64,000 nt of DNA from Nitrospira sp. (GCA_029881435.1 JAOUMR010000003.1:1-64000); one strand, 5' to 3'. Numbered from the stretch's first letter, positions 44,969 through 54,854 are shown. The notes: generated from the sequence alone by a model not told the origin. Numbers and translations are program-made.

Positions 44969-46465
44969 ATGCGGTCTGAAACCTATTCTCTCAATCTGGA
45001 CGAGTTTCGCTCCTACGCAAAACAGGGGAATCTGATACCGCTTTTCCGCGAAATCTTGGCGGATCATGACACACCGGTCTCGGCCTTTGCGAAGATCGAT
45101 CATGGCCCCGCCGCCTACCTGCTGGAAAGTATTCAGGGCGGGGAAAAGTGGGCGCGGTACTCTTTTCTCGGAAGCGGATCTCCGCTCGTCATCTACGAAG
45201 ATCGTGGTGACCTGTGTGTGAAGAAGGGATCACATCGCCGACGCATTCCTAGCCGAGGCGCACCACTGGACCGTCTACGCGAGCTCATGGAGGCGTATCG
45301 GCCGGTGACGGTTCCGGATCTGCCGCGCTTCGTCGGTGGAGCGGTCGGCTATCTTGGTTACGACATCGTGAAGACATTCGAGGATCTCCCTTCCCGGCGA
45401 AAAGAGCACCTCAATCTACCGGACTTCGCATTTCTCTTGACCGAGACCCTGCTCATCTTCGACAACGTGTCGCAGAAGATCAAAGTCGTAGCCAATGCTC
45501 ATGTCAAGTCCACCTCGGAGCGAGACATTCGCGCGGCCTATCGCCAGGCGACGGGACGCATCGAAGCCATGATCGGTAGAATCCGTCGGCCTCTGAAGCG
45601 CGGGAAGCCGAAACGCCGGCGATCTCCGATTCGGTTCACGGCCAATATGAACAAGGCGGACTTTGAGAAAATGGTGTCTCGTGCTCAGGAATACATCAAA
45701 GCGGGAGATATCTTTCAGTGCGTGCTCTCGCAGCGATGGGAAACGAATCTTCAGGCTCCACCGTTTCAGCTCTATCGAGCCCTGCGCGTCGTGAATCCCT
45801 CGCCGTACATGTACTACTTGCGCATTGCGGGAGTGGAACTCGTCGGGTCGTCTCCGGAAATTCTTGTGCGATGCGAAGACGGGCTGGTGTCGGTACGCCC
45901 CATTGCGGGGACCAGGCGTCGCGGGACGACGATGGAAGAGGACGCGGAGCTGGAACGTCGACTGCTCGCCGATTCCAAGGAACGGGCCGAACACATTATG
46001 CTGGTAGACCTTGGGCGCAACGATATCGGCCGCGTCGCTGAACAAGGATCGGTTCAGGTCGAGTCCTTGATGAATGTTGAACGGTACTCCCACGTGATGC
46101 ATATTGTGTCGAACGTGACGGGAAAGTTGGGCGCGACCAAGACCGTCTATGATGTGTTGAAGGCATCTTTCCCTGCTGGCACGGTGTCCGGGGCTCCCAA
46201 GATCAGAGCGATGGAAATCATCGAGGAGCTGGAGCCGACCAAGCGCGGACCGTATGCCGGCGCGGTGGGGTACATCAGCTTTTCAGGCAATATGGATATG
46301 TGTATCAATATCCGGACAGTTGTCGTCTCTCGACATCGGGCGTTCATCCAGGCTGGCGCCGGGATCGTTGCCGACTCAAATCCGGAACACGAGTACGAAG
46401 AAACGTGCAATAAATCCCGTGCGATGATGAAGGCGATCGAACTGGCTGAACAGGGATTAGAATGA
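44969..46465 (+). CDS. trpE: Anthranilate synthase component I
   Basis: A 498-residue TrpE, the subunit that turns chorismate into anthranilate with ammonia from TrpG. The C-terminal chorismate-binding domain (about 225-495) has VLSQRWETNL, RVVNPSPYMYYLRI, VRPIAGTRRRGTTMEEDAEL, LVDLGRNDIGRVAEQGSV and FPAGTVSGAPKIRAMEIIEE. The N-terminal region has the LLES element (AAYLLESIQGGEKWARYSFL) used for tryptophan feedback inhibition. No leader peptide or attenuator was found upstream, where only 10 bases separate it from the LysM gene. Confidence 0.96.
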   Translation: MRSETYSLNLDEFRSYAKQGNLIPLFREILADHDTPVSAFAKIDHGPAAYLLESIQGGEKWARYSFLGSGSPLVIYEDRGDLCVKKGSHRRRIPSRGAPLDRLRELMEAYRPVTVPDLPRFVGGAVGYLGYDIVKTFEDLPSRRKEHLNLPDFAFLLTETLLIFDNVSQKIKVVANAHVKSTSERDIRAAYRQATGRIEAMIGRIRRPLKRGKPKRRRSPIRFTANMNKADFEKMVSRAQEYIKAGDIFQCVLSQRWETNLQAPPFQLYRALRVVNPSPYMYYLRIAGVELVGSSPEILVRCEDGLVSVRPIAGTRRRGTTMEEDAELERRLLADSKERAEHIMLVDLGRNDIGRVAEQGSVQVESLMNVERYSHVMHIVSNVTGKLGATKTVYDVLKASFPAGTVSGAPKIRAMEIIEELEPTKRGPYAGAVGYISFSGNMDMCINIRTVVVSRHRAFIQAGAGIVADSNPEHEYEETCNKSRAMMKAIELAEQGLE

Positions 46466-46540
46466 GGGCCGTAGGCCTCAGATAGAAGTGGATCGAATGA
46501 CTTTGGACCCGGGCAAGTATTGTAGGCAGTCGGTATAGCC

Positions 46541-47104
46541 ATGCTACTCGTCATCGATAACTACGATTCCTTCACCTACAATCTGGTCCAGTATCTTGGG
46601 GAATTAGGTGAAGATGTGCAGGTCTACCGTAACGACAAGATTACGATGGAGCAGATTGAGGAGTTGCGTCCAAGTCGGATGGTAATCTCTCCCGGACCTT
46701 GCACTCCCAAGGAAGCCGGTGTGTCAGTCGAGGCGATTCGTCGATTCGGAGGAGCGATGCCTATTCTTGGCGTCTGCTTGGGTCATCAATCGATGGCCGT
46801 GGCGTGTGGAGGAGAGGTGATTCGTGCGCAGCGTCTGATGCATGGGAAGACATCGCAGATCAAACACGACGGTAAGACGATTTTTCAGTCCTTGCCCAAT
46901 CCATTTGAGGCGACACGCTATCATTCCTTAATTGTGAATCGAAACAATCTTCCCGATTGTTGTGAGATCTCCGCAGAAACCGTCGAAGGCGAAATCATGG
47001 GGCTTCGTCATAAGACGCTCTGTGTCGAGGGGGTTCAATTCCATCCGGAATCGATCCTGACGACCGTCGGGAAAGATCTGCTTCGCAATTTCTTGAAACT
47101 CTAA
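46541..47104 (+). CDS. trpG: Anthranilate synthase component II (glutamine amidotransferase)
   Basis: A 187-residue class I glutamine amidotransferase. [20 protein letters not shown] opens the protein; the nucleophile Cys is in GVCLGHQ near residue 78, and His and Glu are in [10 protein letters not shown] near 165. It feeds ammonia to TrpE. In many bacteria the same subunit also serves PabB in folate synthesis; no pabB is in the window. A 75-base gap separates it from trpE. Confidence 0.96.
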   Translation: MLLVIDNYDSFTYNLVQYLGELGEDVQVYRNDKITMEQIEELRPSRMVISPGPCTPKEAGVSVEAIRRFGGAMPILGVCLGHQSMAVACGGEVIRAQRLMHGKTSQIKHDGKTIFQSLPNPFEATRYHSLIVNRNNLPDCCEISAETVEGEIMGLRHKTLCVEGVQFHPESILTTVGKDLLRNFLKL

Positions 47105-47125
47105 TCACCCCATCTCTGTGTGACC

Positions 47126-48142
47126 ATGATCAAAAACGCACTCGCCAAGTTGGCCGATAGAACCGATCTTACCGCACAAGAGGCCGAAACCGTCATGCTG
47201 GAGATTATGGACGGCGCTGTGACCTCGGCTCAGATCGCCGCCTACCTCATGGGACTCAGGCAGAAGGAAGAAACGGTTGCAGAGATCGTCGGTTCAGTCA
47301 ACGCGATGCGATCACGAGCGACCAAAATTAGGGTCGGCTCGTCGGTCGTTGTGGATACCTGCGGAACCGGTGGAGATGGGGCCAACACATTTAATATTTC
47401 CACGGCTGCGGCGTTTGTTGTCGCCGGAGCGGGCATTACAGTGGCGAAACACGGCAATCGTTCCGTGTCCTCCAGATCCGGCAGTGCCGATGTGCTGAGC
47501 GCCCTCAGGGTCAAGATCGACCTGGAACCGGGGCGTGTGGCCGATTGTATCGACGAAGTCGGCATTGGTTTCTTATTTGCGCCGCTCTACCACGGTGCCA
47601 TGAAGCAATGTGCCGGAGTGCGGCAAGAGATGGGGATCCGGACGATTCTGAATGTGTTAGGGCCCTTGGCGAATCCGGCCGGCGCCACCCACCAGGTACT
47701 CGGAGTTTACGATGCGAGGTGGACGGACATCCTTGGGCGGGTCCTGTTGGAGTTGGGATCACAGCATTGTTTCGTCATTCATGGCATGGATGGGCTGGAT
47801 GAAATCACCCTGTCGGATCGAACCAGGCTGTCTGAAGGTAAGAGCGGAGTGGTGTCGAGCTATTTTATTGCCCCTGAAGAGTTTGATCTGGCCCGTGTCC
47901 CGAACAAAGAGGTTGCCGGTGGCACACCGGAGGACAACGCGCAGATCCTACAGGACATTTTGCAGGGTCGAAAAGGTCCGAAACGTGACATAGTGTGTTT
48001 GAATGCCGCTCCTGCCATGGTCGTGGGCCAAAAGGCGAGAACGCTCAAAGAAGGGTTCCGTCTCGCCCAACAGATGTTAGACACGGGGGCTGCGGCAGAG
48101 AAGTTGGAACGACTCATTGCATTTACGACACAACGCGGTTGA
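47126..48142 (+). CDS. trpD: Anthranilate phosphoribosyltransferase
   Basis: A 338-residue TrpD that joins anthranilate to PRPP. The PRPP-binding signature VDTCGTGGDGANTFNIST is near residue 77, followed by KHGNRSVSSRSGSADVLSAL with the anthranilate contacts, and LGPLANPAGATHQVLGVYD. ATG 47126 is two codons inside the GTG-initiated frame and is the better start. It overlaps nothing and precedes trpC by 3 bases. Confidence 0.95.
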   Translation: MIKNALAKLADRTDLTAQEAETVMLEIMDGAVTSAQIAAYLMGLRQKEETVAEIVGSVNAMRSRATKIRVGSSVVVDTCGTGGDGANTFNISTAAAFVVAGAGITVAKHGNRSVSSRSGSADVLSALRVKIDLEPGRVADCIDEVGIGFLFAPLYHGAMKQCAGVRQEMGIRTILNVLGPLANPAGATHQVLGVYDARWTDILGRVLLELGSQHCFVIHGMDGLDEITLSDRTRLSEGKSGVVSSYFIAPEEFDLARVPNKEVAGGTPEDNAQILQDILQGRKGPKRDIVCLNAAPAMVVGQKARTLKEGFRLAQQMLDTGAAAEKLERLIAFTTQRG

Positions 48143-48145
48143 CTC

Positions 48146-48973
48146 ATGATCCTCGATCGTATCCTTGAGCATAAGAAAGCCGAGCTGAGACATAAGCAGA
48201 GCCGGTCCTATCTTGCTGACCTCAAGGCGGCAATTCGAGATGCACCGCCGACACTTGGCTTTGCCGTGACGCTGGATGCGACCAAGCCTTCCTCCAGCCC
48301 TGCCTTGATTGCGGAAGTGAAGAAGGCCTCGCCAAGCTTAGGACTTTTGCGGCCGGAGTTTTCCGAGAAGTTCGACTATCTGACACTTGCGCATACCTAT
48401 CATGAACATGGCGCGTCCGCTGTTTCCGTCTTGACGGACAAGGAGTTTTTTCAAGGCGACCTCCAGTATCTTGAAGCGATCAAGCGTGCGCTCCCGATCC
48501 CTGCGCTCAATAAAGAGTTTATGGTCGGCGAGGTGCAATTTTATGAAGCACGGGCGCACGGCGCTGATGCGGTGTTGCTGATCGTGGCGGCGTTGGAACG
48601 GCGCCAACTGACGGATTTCTATGCCCTAGCCACCGAACTTGGGATGGATTGTCTCTTCGAAACTCATCACGAGAAAGAGTTGGATACAGTCTTGGAATGG
48701 ATTCCCACCGCGAGGATGATCGGGATCAACAACAGAGATCTGAAAACCTTCACGACCGACCTCAACGTCACCTTTCGGCTGGCACAGCGAATTCCATCCG
48801 ACAAGCTGATCGTGAGTGAAAGCGGGATTCACAGTCGCGATGACGTGACGAAACTGATCGAAGCAGGCGTTCACGCCATGCTGATCGGAGAGTCGCTCAT
48901 TCGCGCCGAGCACACGGCAGACAAAGTCCGAGAGTTGCTCGGGCTCGGATCCAGCAGTGCGCCGTCCGCCTAG
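48146..48973 (+). CDS. trpC: Indole-3-glycerol phosphate synthase
   Basis: A 275-residue TIM-barrel enzyme forming the indole ring. It has LIAEVKKASPSLGLLRPEF with the catalytic Lys region, LTDKEFFQGDLQYLEAIK, LNKEFMVGEVQFYEARAHGA, GINNRDLKTFTTDL and SESGIHSRDDVTKL. It stands alone rather than fused to TrpF as in E. coli, and trpF follows after 10 bases. Confidence 0.95.
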   Translation: MILDRILEHKKAELRHKQSRSYLADLKAAIRDAPPTLGFAVTLDATKPSSSPALIAEVKKASPSLGLLRPEFSEKFDYLTLAHTYHEHGASAVSVLTDKEFFQGDLQYLEAIKRALPIPALNKEFMVGEVQFYEARAHGADAVLLIVAALERRQLTDFYALATELGMDCLFETHHEKELDTVLEWIPTARMIGINNRDLKTFTTDLNVTFRLAQRIPSDKLIVSESGIHSRDDVTKLIEAGVHAMLIGESLIRAEHTADKVRELLGLGSSSAPSA

Positions 48974-48983
48974 ATCGTTCGCT

Positions 48984-49610
48984 ATGAAAATCAAGATTTG
49001 CGGAATTACAAATGTAGACGATGCGGAGGTTGCGGTACGGGCCGGCTCTGATGCGCTGGGATTTGTCATGTACCGCAAGAGCCCGCGATTCGTGGAACCG
49101 GCGGCGGTGAGGGCTATTGTCGCAGGGCTTCCCCCGTTTGTGCTGCCGGTTGGGGTGTTCGTCAATGAGGAAGCCGAGAAGGTTCGAGCGCTCATGGATG
49201 AATGTGGCCTCACGTTGGCCCAATTGCATGGCGATGAATCCGCTCAATATTGCCAGAACCTCGGCCGCCCGGCTCTCAAGGCTATCCGCCTGAAAGACCG
49301 AGGTGCCTTTCGCGTATTGGCTGAACTTCATGGACGGGCAAACGTGCGAGGGTTTCTCCTCGACGCCTTTTCAGACCAAGCCTATGGCGGTACGGGTCAG
49401 ACGGTCGATTGGACGCTAGCTCAGGAGGCGGCTCGCTCGACCCCAATCATTCTGGCTGGCGGGTTAAATCCGGCAAACGTCGCAGACGGGATCAGAGTGG
49501 TCCGTCCCTATGGAGTCGATGTCAGCAGCGGTGTGGAGAGGAGCCCTGGCAAGAAGGATCCAGATAAGGTGAAAGCTTTTGTTGAGGCGGCGAGACTTGT
49601 GCCCGTCTGA
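48984..49610 (+). CDS. trpF: Phosphoribosylanthranilate isomerase
   Basis: A 208-residue TIM-barrel isomerase. MKIKICGITNVDDAEVAVRA holds the catalytic Cys at residue 6; the general acid Asp is in FLLDAFSDQAYGGTGQTVDW, and the phosphate site is VSSGVERSPGKKDPDKV. An open frame starts earlier at 48957 but overlaps trpC, and the family N-terminus is at this ATG. Confidence 0.95.
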   Translation: MKIKICGITNVDDAEVAVRAGSDALGFVMYRKSPRFVEPAAVRAIVAGLPPFVLPVGVFVNEEAEKVRALMDECGLTLAQLHGDESAQYCQNLGRPALKAIRLKDRGAFRVLAELHGRANVRGFLLDAFSDQAYGGTGQTVDWTLAQEAARSTPIILAGGLNPANVADGIRVVRPYGVDVSSGVERSPGKKDPDKVKAFVEAARLVPV

Positions 49611-49657
49611 TCGCCATAGCTATACTCGCGGAAATCCATTGAGGAGGGGTTGATTCC

Positions 49658-50851
49658 ATGCCGATGCTTCCAGACAGCCATGGCCGGTTCGGGTCCTATG
49701 GTGGCCGGTATGTGCCCGAAACCCTTATGCCGGCGCTTTTGGAGCTGGAAGCAGAGTATGCGAAAGCGAAGAAAGACCGCCGCTTCCAGACCGACCTCGC
49801 CTACTATCTGAAACAGTACGTCGGGCGTCCGACCAGTCTCTATCGTGCGGATCGGCTGACCAAGAAATTTGGCGGCGCCAAGATCTATCTGAAACGAGAA
49901 GACCTGTGCCACACCGGTGCGCATAAGATTAACAATGCCATCGGCCAAGTGTTGCTGGCCATGCGCATGAAAAAACGACGCATCATTGCCGAAACTGGGG
50001 CCGGTCAGCATGGGGTTGCCACGGCAACGGCGGCTGCGATGTTTGGGCTGGAATGTGAAGTCTACATGGGCACGGAAGATATGCAGCGCCAAGCCCTGAA
50101 TGTCTTCCGTATGCGTTTATTGGGAGCCACCGTGACCGGCGTCGATGCCGGGAGCCGGACGCTCAAGGATGCCATCAGCGAAGCGATGCGCGATTGGACG
50201 ACGAATGTTCGAACGACCCATTACATTCTCGGGTCAGTGCTAGGGGCGCATCCCTATCCCATGATGATCCGCGATTTTCAGGCGATTATTGGGAAAGAAG
50301 CACGGAAGCAAATTCTCGCTGCGGAGGGGCGGTTGCCGGATTATCTCGTGGCCTGTGTCGGCGGTGGAAGCAATTCAATCGGACTGTTCCATGCGTTCCT
50401 CCGCGATCCCAAGGTCAAGATGATCGGGGTTGAGGCAGGGGGACTCGGGATCGAGAGTGGAAAACATGCCGCGCGGTTTTCAGGCGGTAAGACTGGTGTC
50501 TTGCAAGGCACCATGACCTATCTACTTCAGGATGAAAACGGACAGATCAATTTGACCCATTCGGTCTCAGCCGGTTTGGATTACGCGGCGGTGGGGCCGG
50601 AGCACAGTCTCTACCATGATCAGGGTCGTATCGAGTACACCTCTGCGACTGACGCCGAGGCGTTGTCGGCCTTTGATCTCCTCGCCCGTGAAGAAGGCAT
50701 CGTTCCCGCACTCGAAAGTGCGCATGCGATCGCAGAGGTCGTCAAGTTAGCTCCGAAGCTCAGGAAGTCGCAGCTCATCATCGCTAACCTATCTGGTCGT
50801 GGAGACAAAGACGTGCAGCAGGTTGCGAAGATGCGAGGGGTTGAGCTATGA
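49658..50851 (+). CDS. trpB: Tryptophan synthase beta chain
   Basis: A 397-residue TrpB. The PLP lysine is in [17 protein letters not shown], the catalytic Glu and channel region in [20 protein letters not shown], the phosphate loop is [15 protein letters not shown], and [15 protein letters not shown] lies in the communication domain. It condenses indole with serine. A strong GAGGAGGGG site lies before the ATG. Length and motifs fit the TrpB1 type that pairs with TrpA. Confidence 0.97.
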   Translation: MPMLPDSHGRFGSYGGRYVPETLMPALLELEAEYAKAKKDRRFQTDLAYYLKQYVGRPTSLYRADRLTKKFGGAKIYLKREDLCHTGAHKINNAIGQVLLAMRMKKRRIIAETGAGQHGVATATAAAMFGLECEVYMGTEDMQRQALNVFRMRLLGATVTGVDAGSRTLKDAISEAMRDWTTNVRTTHYILGSVLGAHPYPMMIRDFQAIIGKEARKQILAAEGRLPDYLVACVGGGSNSIGLFHAFLRDPKVKMIGVEAGGLGIESGKHAARFSGGKTGVLQGTMTYLLQDENGQINLTHSVSAGLDYAAVGPEHSLYHDQGRIEYTSATDAEALSAFDLLAREEGIVPALESAHAIAEVVKLAPKLRKSQLIIANLSGRGDKDVQQVAKMRGVEL

Positions 50852-51663
50852 GCGGACGGCTAGAAACCACGTTTGAGACCCTTCGGAAGAAGAAGCAAAA
50901 AGCACTCATTGCCTATTTAATGGCGGGGGATCCTGGACTTGCTGAAACCGAGCAGCTGGTATTGGCGTTGGAAGAAGCAGGCGCCGATATCATTGAGCTG
51001 GGCGTGCCGTTCTCGGATCCGATCGCGGACGGGCCGGTGATTCAGCAGGCTGCGGAGCGGGCATTGAAGAGCGGCACGTCGCTGCGAAAGATCCTGGCCT
51101 CCGTGAAGTCACTCAGGCAGCGTACGGAGATCCCAATTGTCCTCATGTTGTATTACAACTCGATCCACGCCATGGGTTGTGAAGAGTTTTGTAAGACTGC
51201 GAGCACCGCCGGCGTGGATGGTTTGATCGTGCCCGATATGCCGCCGGACGAAGCGGGACCGCTCAAGAAGCCGGCAGACGCAGCTGGATTACCGCTCATT
51301 TTCTTGCTTGCTCCGACCAGCACGACCGATCGGCGTAAACTTGTCGCCAAGGAGTCGCATGGATTCGTCTACTATGTCTCGTTGACGGGGATTACAGGAT
51401 CGAAACTCAGCAACGTCGGGGACATCCAAGATAACATCAAGAAGCTGAGGAAAGTCTCCGGATCTCCTGTCGCCGTCGGCTTTGGCGTAGCCACGCCGGA
51501 GGATGCCGCGCGCGTGTCGAAGATAGCGGATGGAGTGATTGTCGGCAGCGCCATAGTGAAACGTATCGCTTCTCACCAACAAGATTCGGCCATGATTAGC
51601 CACGTCGCCGAGTTCGTCCGATCGTTGAAGTTGGCCATGGCCACCAATCATCTAGCCCCATAA
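50848..51663 (+). CDS. trpA: Tryptophan synthase alpha chain
   Basis: A 271-residue TrpA that cleaves indole-3-glycerol phosphate. The catalytic Glu and Asp are in [19 protein letters not shown] near residues 49-60, and the mobile loop 6 has [18 protein letters not shown]. The ATG overlaps the trpB stop by 4 bases, so the two subunits are made together. It ends the seven-gene operon; no terminator hairpin was seen before the transposase remnants behind it. Confidence 0.96.
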   Translation: MSGRLETTFETLRKKKQKALIAYLMAGDPGLAETEQLVLALEEAGADIIELGVPFSDPIADGPVIQQAAERALKSGTSLRKILASVKSLRQRTEIPIVLMLYYNSIHAMGCEEFCKTASTAGVDGLIVPDMPPDEAGPLKKPADAAGLPLIFLLAPTSTTDRRKLVAKESHGFVYYVSLTGITGSKLSNVGDIQDNIKKLRKVSGSPVAVGFGVATPEDAARVSKIADGVIVGSAIVKRIASHQQDSAMISHVAEFVRSLKLAMATNHLAP

Positions 51664-51801
51664 CCAAAGAACCAGACGATTCTCGCTTTCTATCAGCGAC
51701 TCTGTCAGGTAGGCAAGGCCAAGAAGTTGGGGTTGCTGGCATGTGCGCGTAAACTGCTCATTATTTTCGATGCGATGATCAAACACGGCACCTCACACCT
51801 G
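51664..51801 (+). pseudogene. IS110-family transposase, C-terminal fragment
   Basis: Directly behind the trpA stop a frame reads NQTILAFYQRLCQVGKAKKL then GLLACARKLLIIFDAMIKHG, the closing segment of IS110-type transposases (usually N-P-x-I...F-Y...L...G-K...A...R-K-L-L). The first ~300 residues are missing. After about 51801 the frame continues into unrelated sequence to a stop near 51878. It is a remnant, not a mobile element. Confidence 0.68.
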
Positions 51802-51936
51802 AAATCAGGTACCCACAACACCGGCAAAGTAATCAACGCTTCGACGAAGCTCAGCGCAGGCGGCACGACGATCTGAATCCGGTGCAAGAGAAGAACGGCG
51901 CCACCGTCACGGCCAATCGCGCAATCGGCTCGGCAT

Positions 51937-52060
51937 TTGTGCATCTCGGGTGAGCTGGACTCCACCCATGACCCGGGGCCACTCCGCATCGAATTCCACG
52001 GGGCGCTCTATCACGTTACCGCCAGGGGGAATGCGAAACAAGATATTTCCCTTGGTGCTA
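51937..52060 (+). pseudogene. REP-associated tyrosine transposase (RAYT), N-terminal fragment
   Basis: Positions 51979-52050 encode PLRIEFHGALYHVTARGNAK, the nearly invariant beginning of IS200-like RAYT (Y1-transposase) proteins. A one-base shift separates it from the likely original ATG just upstream, and the similarity ends soon after. The HUH and catalytic Tyr parts are missing. RAYT enzymes are linked to REP palindromes; hairpins of that kind occur at 3282-3405 in this window. Confidence 0.68.
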
Positions 52061-52145
52061 AACGGTCAACATCTCGCTTAGGGCTTGGGAAAACAGCGGT
52101 TCAATTTATAGCAGACATCGGAGAGGTGCAGTGCGATGGGCAGTA

Positions 52146-52751
52146 TCAGGGCTTGGCTTGGGGAGGCATGTATTTGATCATCTCGTCGGCGAGCTCTTTC
52201 GCGAGGACCTTGAGGCTCGGCTTGATGAACATGTAGCTGCTGGACCGTTCATGGCGTGCTTTCCAGATTGTCGTTCCGGTTGCGGCATCGATCAGGCGCA
52301 GGCTCAATCCGACTCGCCCGACGTTATCGCCTTCTTTCCGCACGTATTCCCATGAATTGACCCTGACGACAAGAAAGGAATCGACGTTGAGCGACTTTCC
52401 GAGCGTGACGGCGGAATCCTTGTCGGATTGACCGGTCATCTCGAGACGGGAGAAATAGAACACGAGAGAGTCAAACGCCTCTTTTGAGGTCTGAAAAATA
52501 TCGGTGACGTTTTCCGGGGTGACGACCCGTTCAATGCGTCCCTGCCGGTTGAGTGCGACGGCCAAGACCTCTTGAATGTCTTCGCGGGCGCTGTCGTATT
52601 GACTCGACATCGGTGGCAACACGGCAATACTCTGCGGTTTGAATACTCTGGCGCCAGGGCCTTCCCACACCTCCTGCAAGCCTCCACAGCCGCTGAGGAA
52701 TAGAACGAAGCCCAGGACGGATACGAATTGCGTGTATGATCGATTCGACAT
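52146..52751 (-). CDS. Putative envelope lipoprotein (GNA1162/DUF799-like)
   Basis: A 201-residue lipoprotein. The lipobox LFLSGC gives a lipidated Cys at about residue 22. The mature part has SIAVLPPMSSQYDSAREDIQ, DSFLVVRVNSWEYVRKEGDN and LSLRLIDAATGTTIWKARHE, a layout seen in small periplasmic lipoproteins that combine a Rossmann-like half with a strand-rich end. The family name is tentative. It is 15 bases behind the barrel gene on the same strand. Confidence 0.7.
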   Translation of the reverse strand: MSNRSYTQFVSVLGFVLFLSGCGGLQEVWEGPGARVFKPQSIAVLPPMSSQYDSAREDIQEVLAVALNRQGRIERVVTPENVTDIFQTSKEAFDSLVFYFSRLEMTGQSDKDSAVTLGKSLNVDSFLVVRVNSWEYVRKEGDNVGRVGLSLRLIDAATGTTIWKARHERSSSYMFIKPSLKVLAKELADEMIKYMPPQAKP

Positions 52752-52766
52752 AAGCCTAGTATACCA

Positions 52767-53912
52767 TCAGAAAGTGAAAGAAATGGAAGCAGAAACTAAG
52801 GCACCTTTTTCGCGGAAGTCATATCCTCCCCCGGCATCGGCGCGAAACATAAACCACCGTACGCCTAACCCTGCAGTTGGGACGAAGGGGGTGGATGCGT
52901 CCTGCATATTCTTGAACGTTCCGATTCTGAACGACAGAAATTCTGCCAAGATCGTTTGCTCGAGTCCCAAGCTCAAGAGCTGACTCTTCACTCCGGGCAC
53001 AAAGGTTTTGTTCGACGTGACATCTACATCGGCTGTGAGTGTCAAGGAGGAGTAGGGGTTAATCGCGATACCTGCCCGAACCTGCGGATCGAGTTTGAGC
53101 TCCCCTCCAACAGCTGCATCGAATGTCGGGGTATTGATATCCTTCGCGACGATCCCAAACCTGATCAACGACGAGGGGCGATAGATGGCTCCAATATCGA
53201 TGCCGTAGGTTGTGGAGATGGTCGGCTTGCCGAAGTGATCGGTGGTGCTGACACCGCTTCCGCTTTGCAGGTCGGTCAAACCATTGTAAGACGCGCCTTG
53301 AATAACCTTCGCGGTAATTCCGATGGCAAACGTTTTATCAGAAAAGGCATAAGCATAGGAAAATGCCAATTGCCTGGCCTCGAGACCACGCAGCGCCATC
53401 TGGCCCGCGACGCTGATAGGCGTACCGAGTCCGCCCGGTTGGGTTGCCTGCACAGGCGTTGAGACAAATCCCCCTCCGGTGGCGATATCTGAGACATTGA
53501 ATCCGAATGCATGTTCGCCGAAGTGCCCTTTTACATACAGCCCGGCGGATCCATTAACCGAGACAGCTGCTCCCGGGTGATTGATGCGATCGGCGATGTC
53601 TTGAGCCTTCGTGAGATTGATCGGAGAGGTGTCGCTGGTGTTGAACTTCTCTAGATCGTTGAGCGCATCACCAAGGCCAAGGCGATCAAATGCCAGGCCT
53701 CCTCCCTGGACGCGGATATCCACGGTCTGGGTCATGGCCAATCCAGCAGGATTCCAATAGGTCGCAAGGGCATTGGTTGTGACGGCGACGCCGGCTCCGC
53801 CCATGCCCATGGCACGAGGACCGGAGATGACAAACTCGGCAGCTGATACCTGAAACGGTAGCGCTGAGGTAGCCAGCAAAACGGCTATGCGAATCGATGG
53901 CGACCAGCGCAT
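52767..53912 (-). CDS. Outer-membrane beta-barrel protein (TraF/FadL-like)
   Basis: A 381-residue protein with a signal peptide (residues ~1-24, ending QVSAAE). It continues FVISGPRAMGMGGAGVAVTT and YWNPAGLAMTQTVDIRVQGG, a pattern shared by FadL/OMPP1-type and TraF-like outer-membrane proteins, then many amphipathic strands. It ends SASISFTF with a terminal Phe, the usual outer-membrane insertion signal. Ligand unknown. It is the likely partner of the lipoprotein downstream. Confidence 0.75.
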   Translation of the reverse strand: MRWSPSIRIAVLLATSALPFQVSAAEFVISGPRAMGMGGAGVAVTTNALATYWNPAGLAMTQTVDIRVQGGGLAFDRLGLGDALNDLEKFNTSDTSPINLTKAQDIADRINHPGAAVSVNGSAGLYVKGHFGEHAFGFNVSDIATGGGFVSTPVQATQPGGLGTPISVAGQMALRGLEARQLAFSYAYAFSDKTFAIGITAKVIQGASYNGLTDLQSGSGVSTTDHFGKPTISTTYGIDIGAIYRPSSLIRFGIVAKDINTPTFDAAVGGELKLDPQVRAGIAINPYSSLTLTADVDVTSNKTFVPGVKSQLLSLGLEQTILAEFLSFRIGTFKNMQDASTPFVPTAGLGVRWFMFRADAGGGYDFREKGALVSASISFTF

Positions 53913-54093
53913 GTCAAATCCTTGGCCAGAGCTAACGTAGCGAGTCTAGAGAAGGAACGGTTGTTCGTCAAGGATTGCAGCCGTTCAGAATCATTCCACG
54001 ACGATCCGGTGTGCGAGTACAAGACCGCAAGCAGTCTCAATACATGGGGAACAGATGAGTTTAAGGGGTACGTGATAAAGAGGTCCGATCAAC

Positions 54094-54756
54094 TCAGGCG
54101 ATCTGCCCATCCTGCATGTGAATGATGCGGTCGGATTGGGCGGAGAGTTTATCGTTATGCGTCACGATCACGAACGTCGTTCCGCGTGTTTTGTTCAAGG
54201 TGCGCATCAGCCCGAACAACCCCTCCCCGCTATGGCTATCGAGATTGCCGGTTGGTTCGTCGGCCAAGACGAGGTCCGGGTTCTGTATCAATGCACGGGC
54301 CATGGCGACCCGTTGTTGTTCGCCCCCGGAGAGTTCGCCGGGCTTGTGATGGAGGCGATGCCCTAATCCAACTTCCGTGAGAAGTGCGGTGGCGTCGGCG
54401 TTAACCGAGGTTGGCTCTCGACGTTGGACGAGCGCCGGCATGCAGGCATTTTCCAGTGCAGTAAACTCGGCGAGCAAGTGATGAAACTGAAATACGAACC
54501 CGATCCGTCGATTGCGGAACTCAGCCTGTTGAGTGTCCGTCATGCGAAATAGGTCTTGTCCATCGAACGTCACGGTCCCGCTGGTGGGTTGATCAAGGGT
54601 CCCAATAATATGGAGCAGGGTGCTCTTGCCGGCTCCGGAGGCCCCCACAATGGCCACCAACTCGCCGCGCTGAATCTCAAGATTGATTCCCTTGAGAACG
54701 GGCAGCTCAGAGGATCCCATCAAAAATGATTTGTGGAGATTGATCGCTTTAATCAT
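54094..54756 (-). CDS. lolD: Lipoprotein-releasing ABC transporter ATPase
   Basis: A 220-residue ABC ATPase of the LolD type. Walker A is GASGAGKS near residue 37, the Q-loop region FVFQFHHLLAEFTALENA is typical of LolD, the signature is LSGGEQQRVAMARAL, and Walker B is LVLADEPTGNLD. With LolC/E it extracts mature lipoproteins from the inner membrane for transfer to LolA. The permease gene lies just upstream. Confidence 0.92.
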   Translation of the reverse strand: MIKAINLHKSFLMGSSELPVLKGINLEIQRGELVAIVGASGAGKSTLLHIIGTLDQPTSGTVTFDGQDLFRMTDTQQAEFRNRRIGFVFQFHHLLAEFTALENACMPALVQRREPTSVNADATALLTEVGLGHRLHHKPGELSGGEQQRVAMARALIQNPDLVLADEPTGNLDSHSGEGLFGLMRTLNKTRGTTFVIVTHNDKLSAQSDRIIHMQDGQIA

Positions 54757-54775
54757 ATTCAGTGATGAGCGATGA

Positions 54776-54832
54776 GGCCTGAGGACTGAGGCTTGGAATA
54801 TTGGGATGGGAATTGCAAATCAGTCCTCGGCC
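54776..54832. repeat. Intergenic inverted repeat between lolC/E and lolD
   Basis: GGCCTGAGGACTG (54776-54788) and CAGTCCTCGGCC (54821-54832) pair with one bulge, inside the 98 bases between the permease and lolD. The surrounding text is a low-complexity run of TGAGG/ACTGAGG words. It might modulate the ratio of the two subunits, or be a dispersed repeat. Confidence 0.5.
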
Positions 54833-54854
54833 CTTAAGTCTCAGTCCTGCAAGC

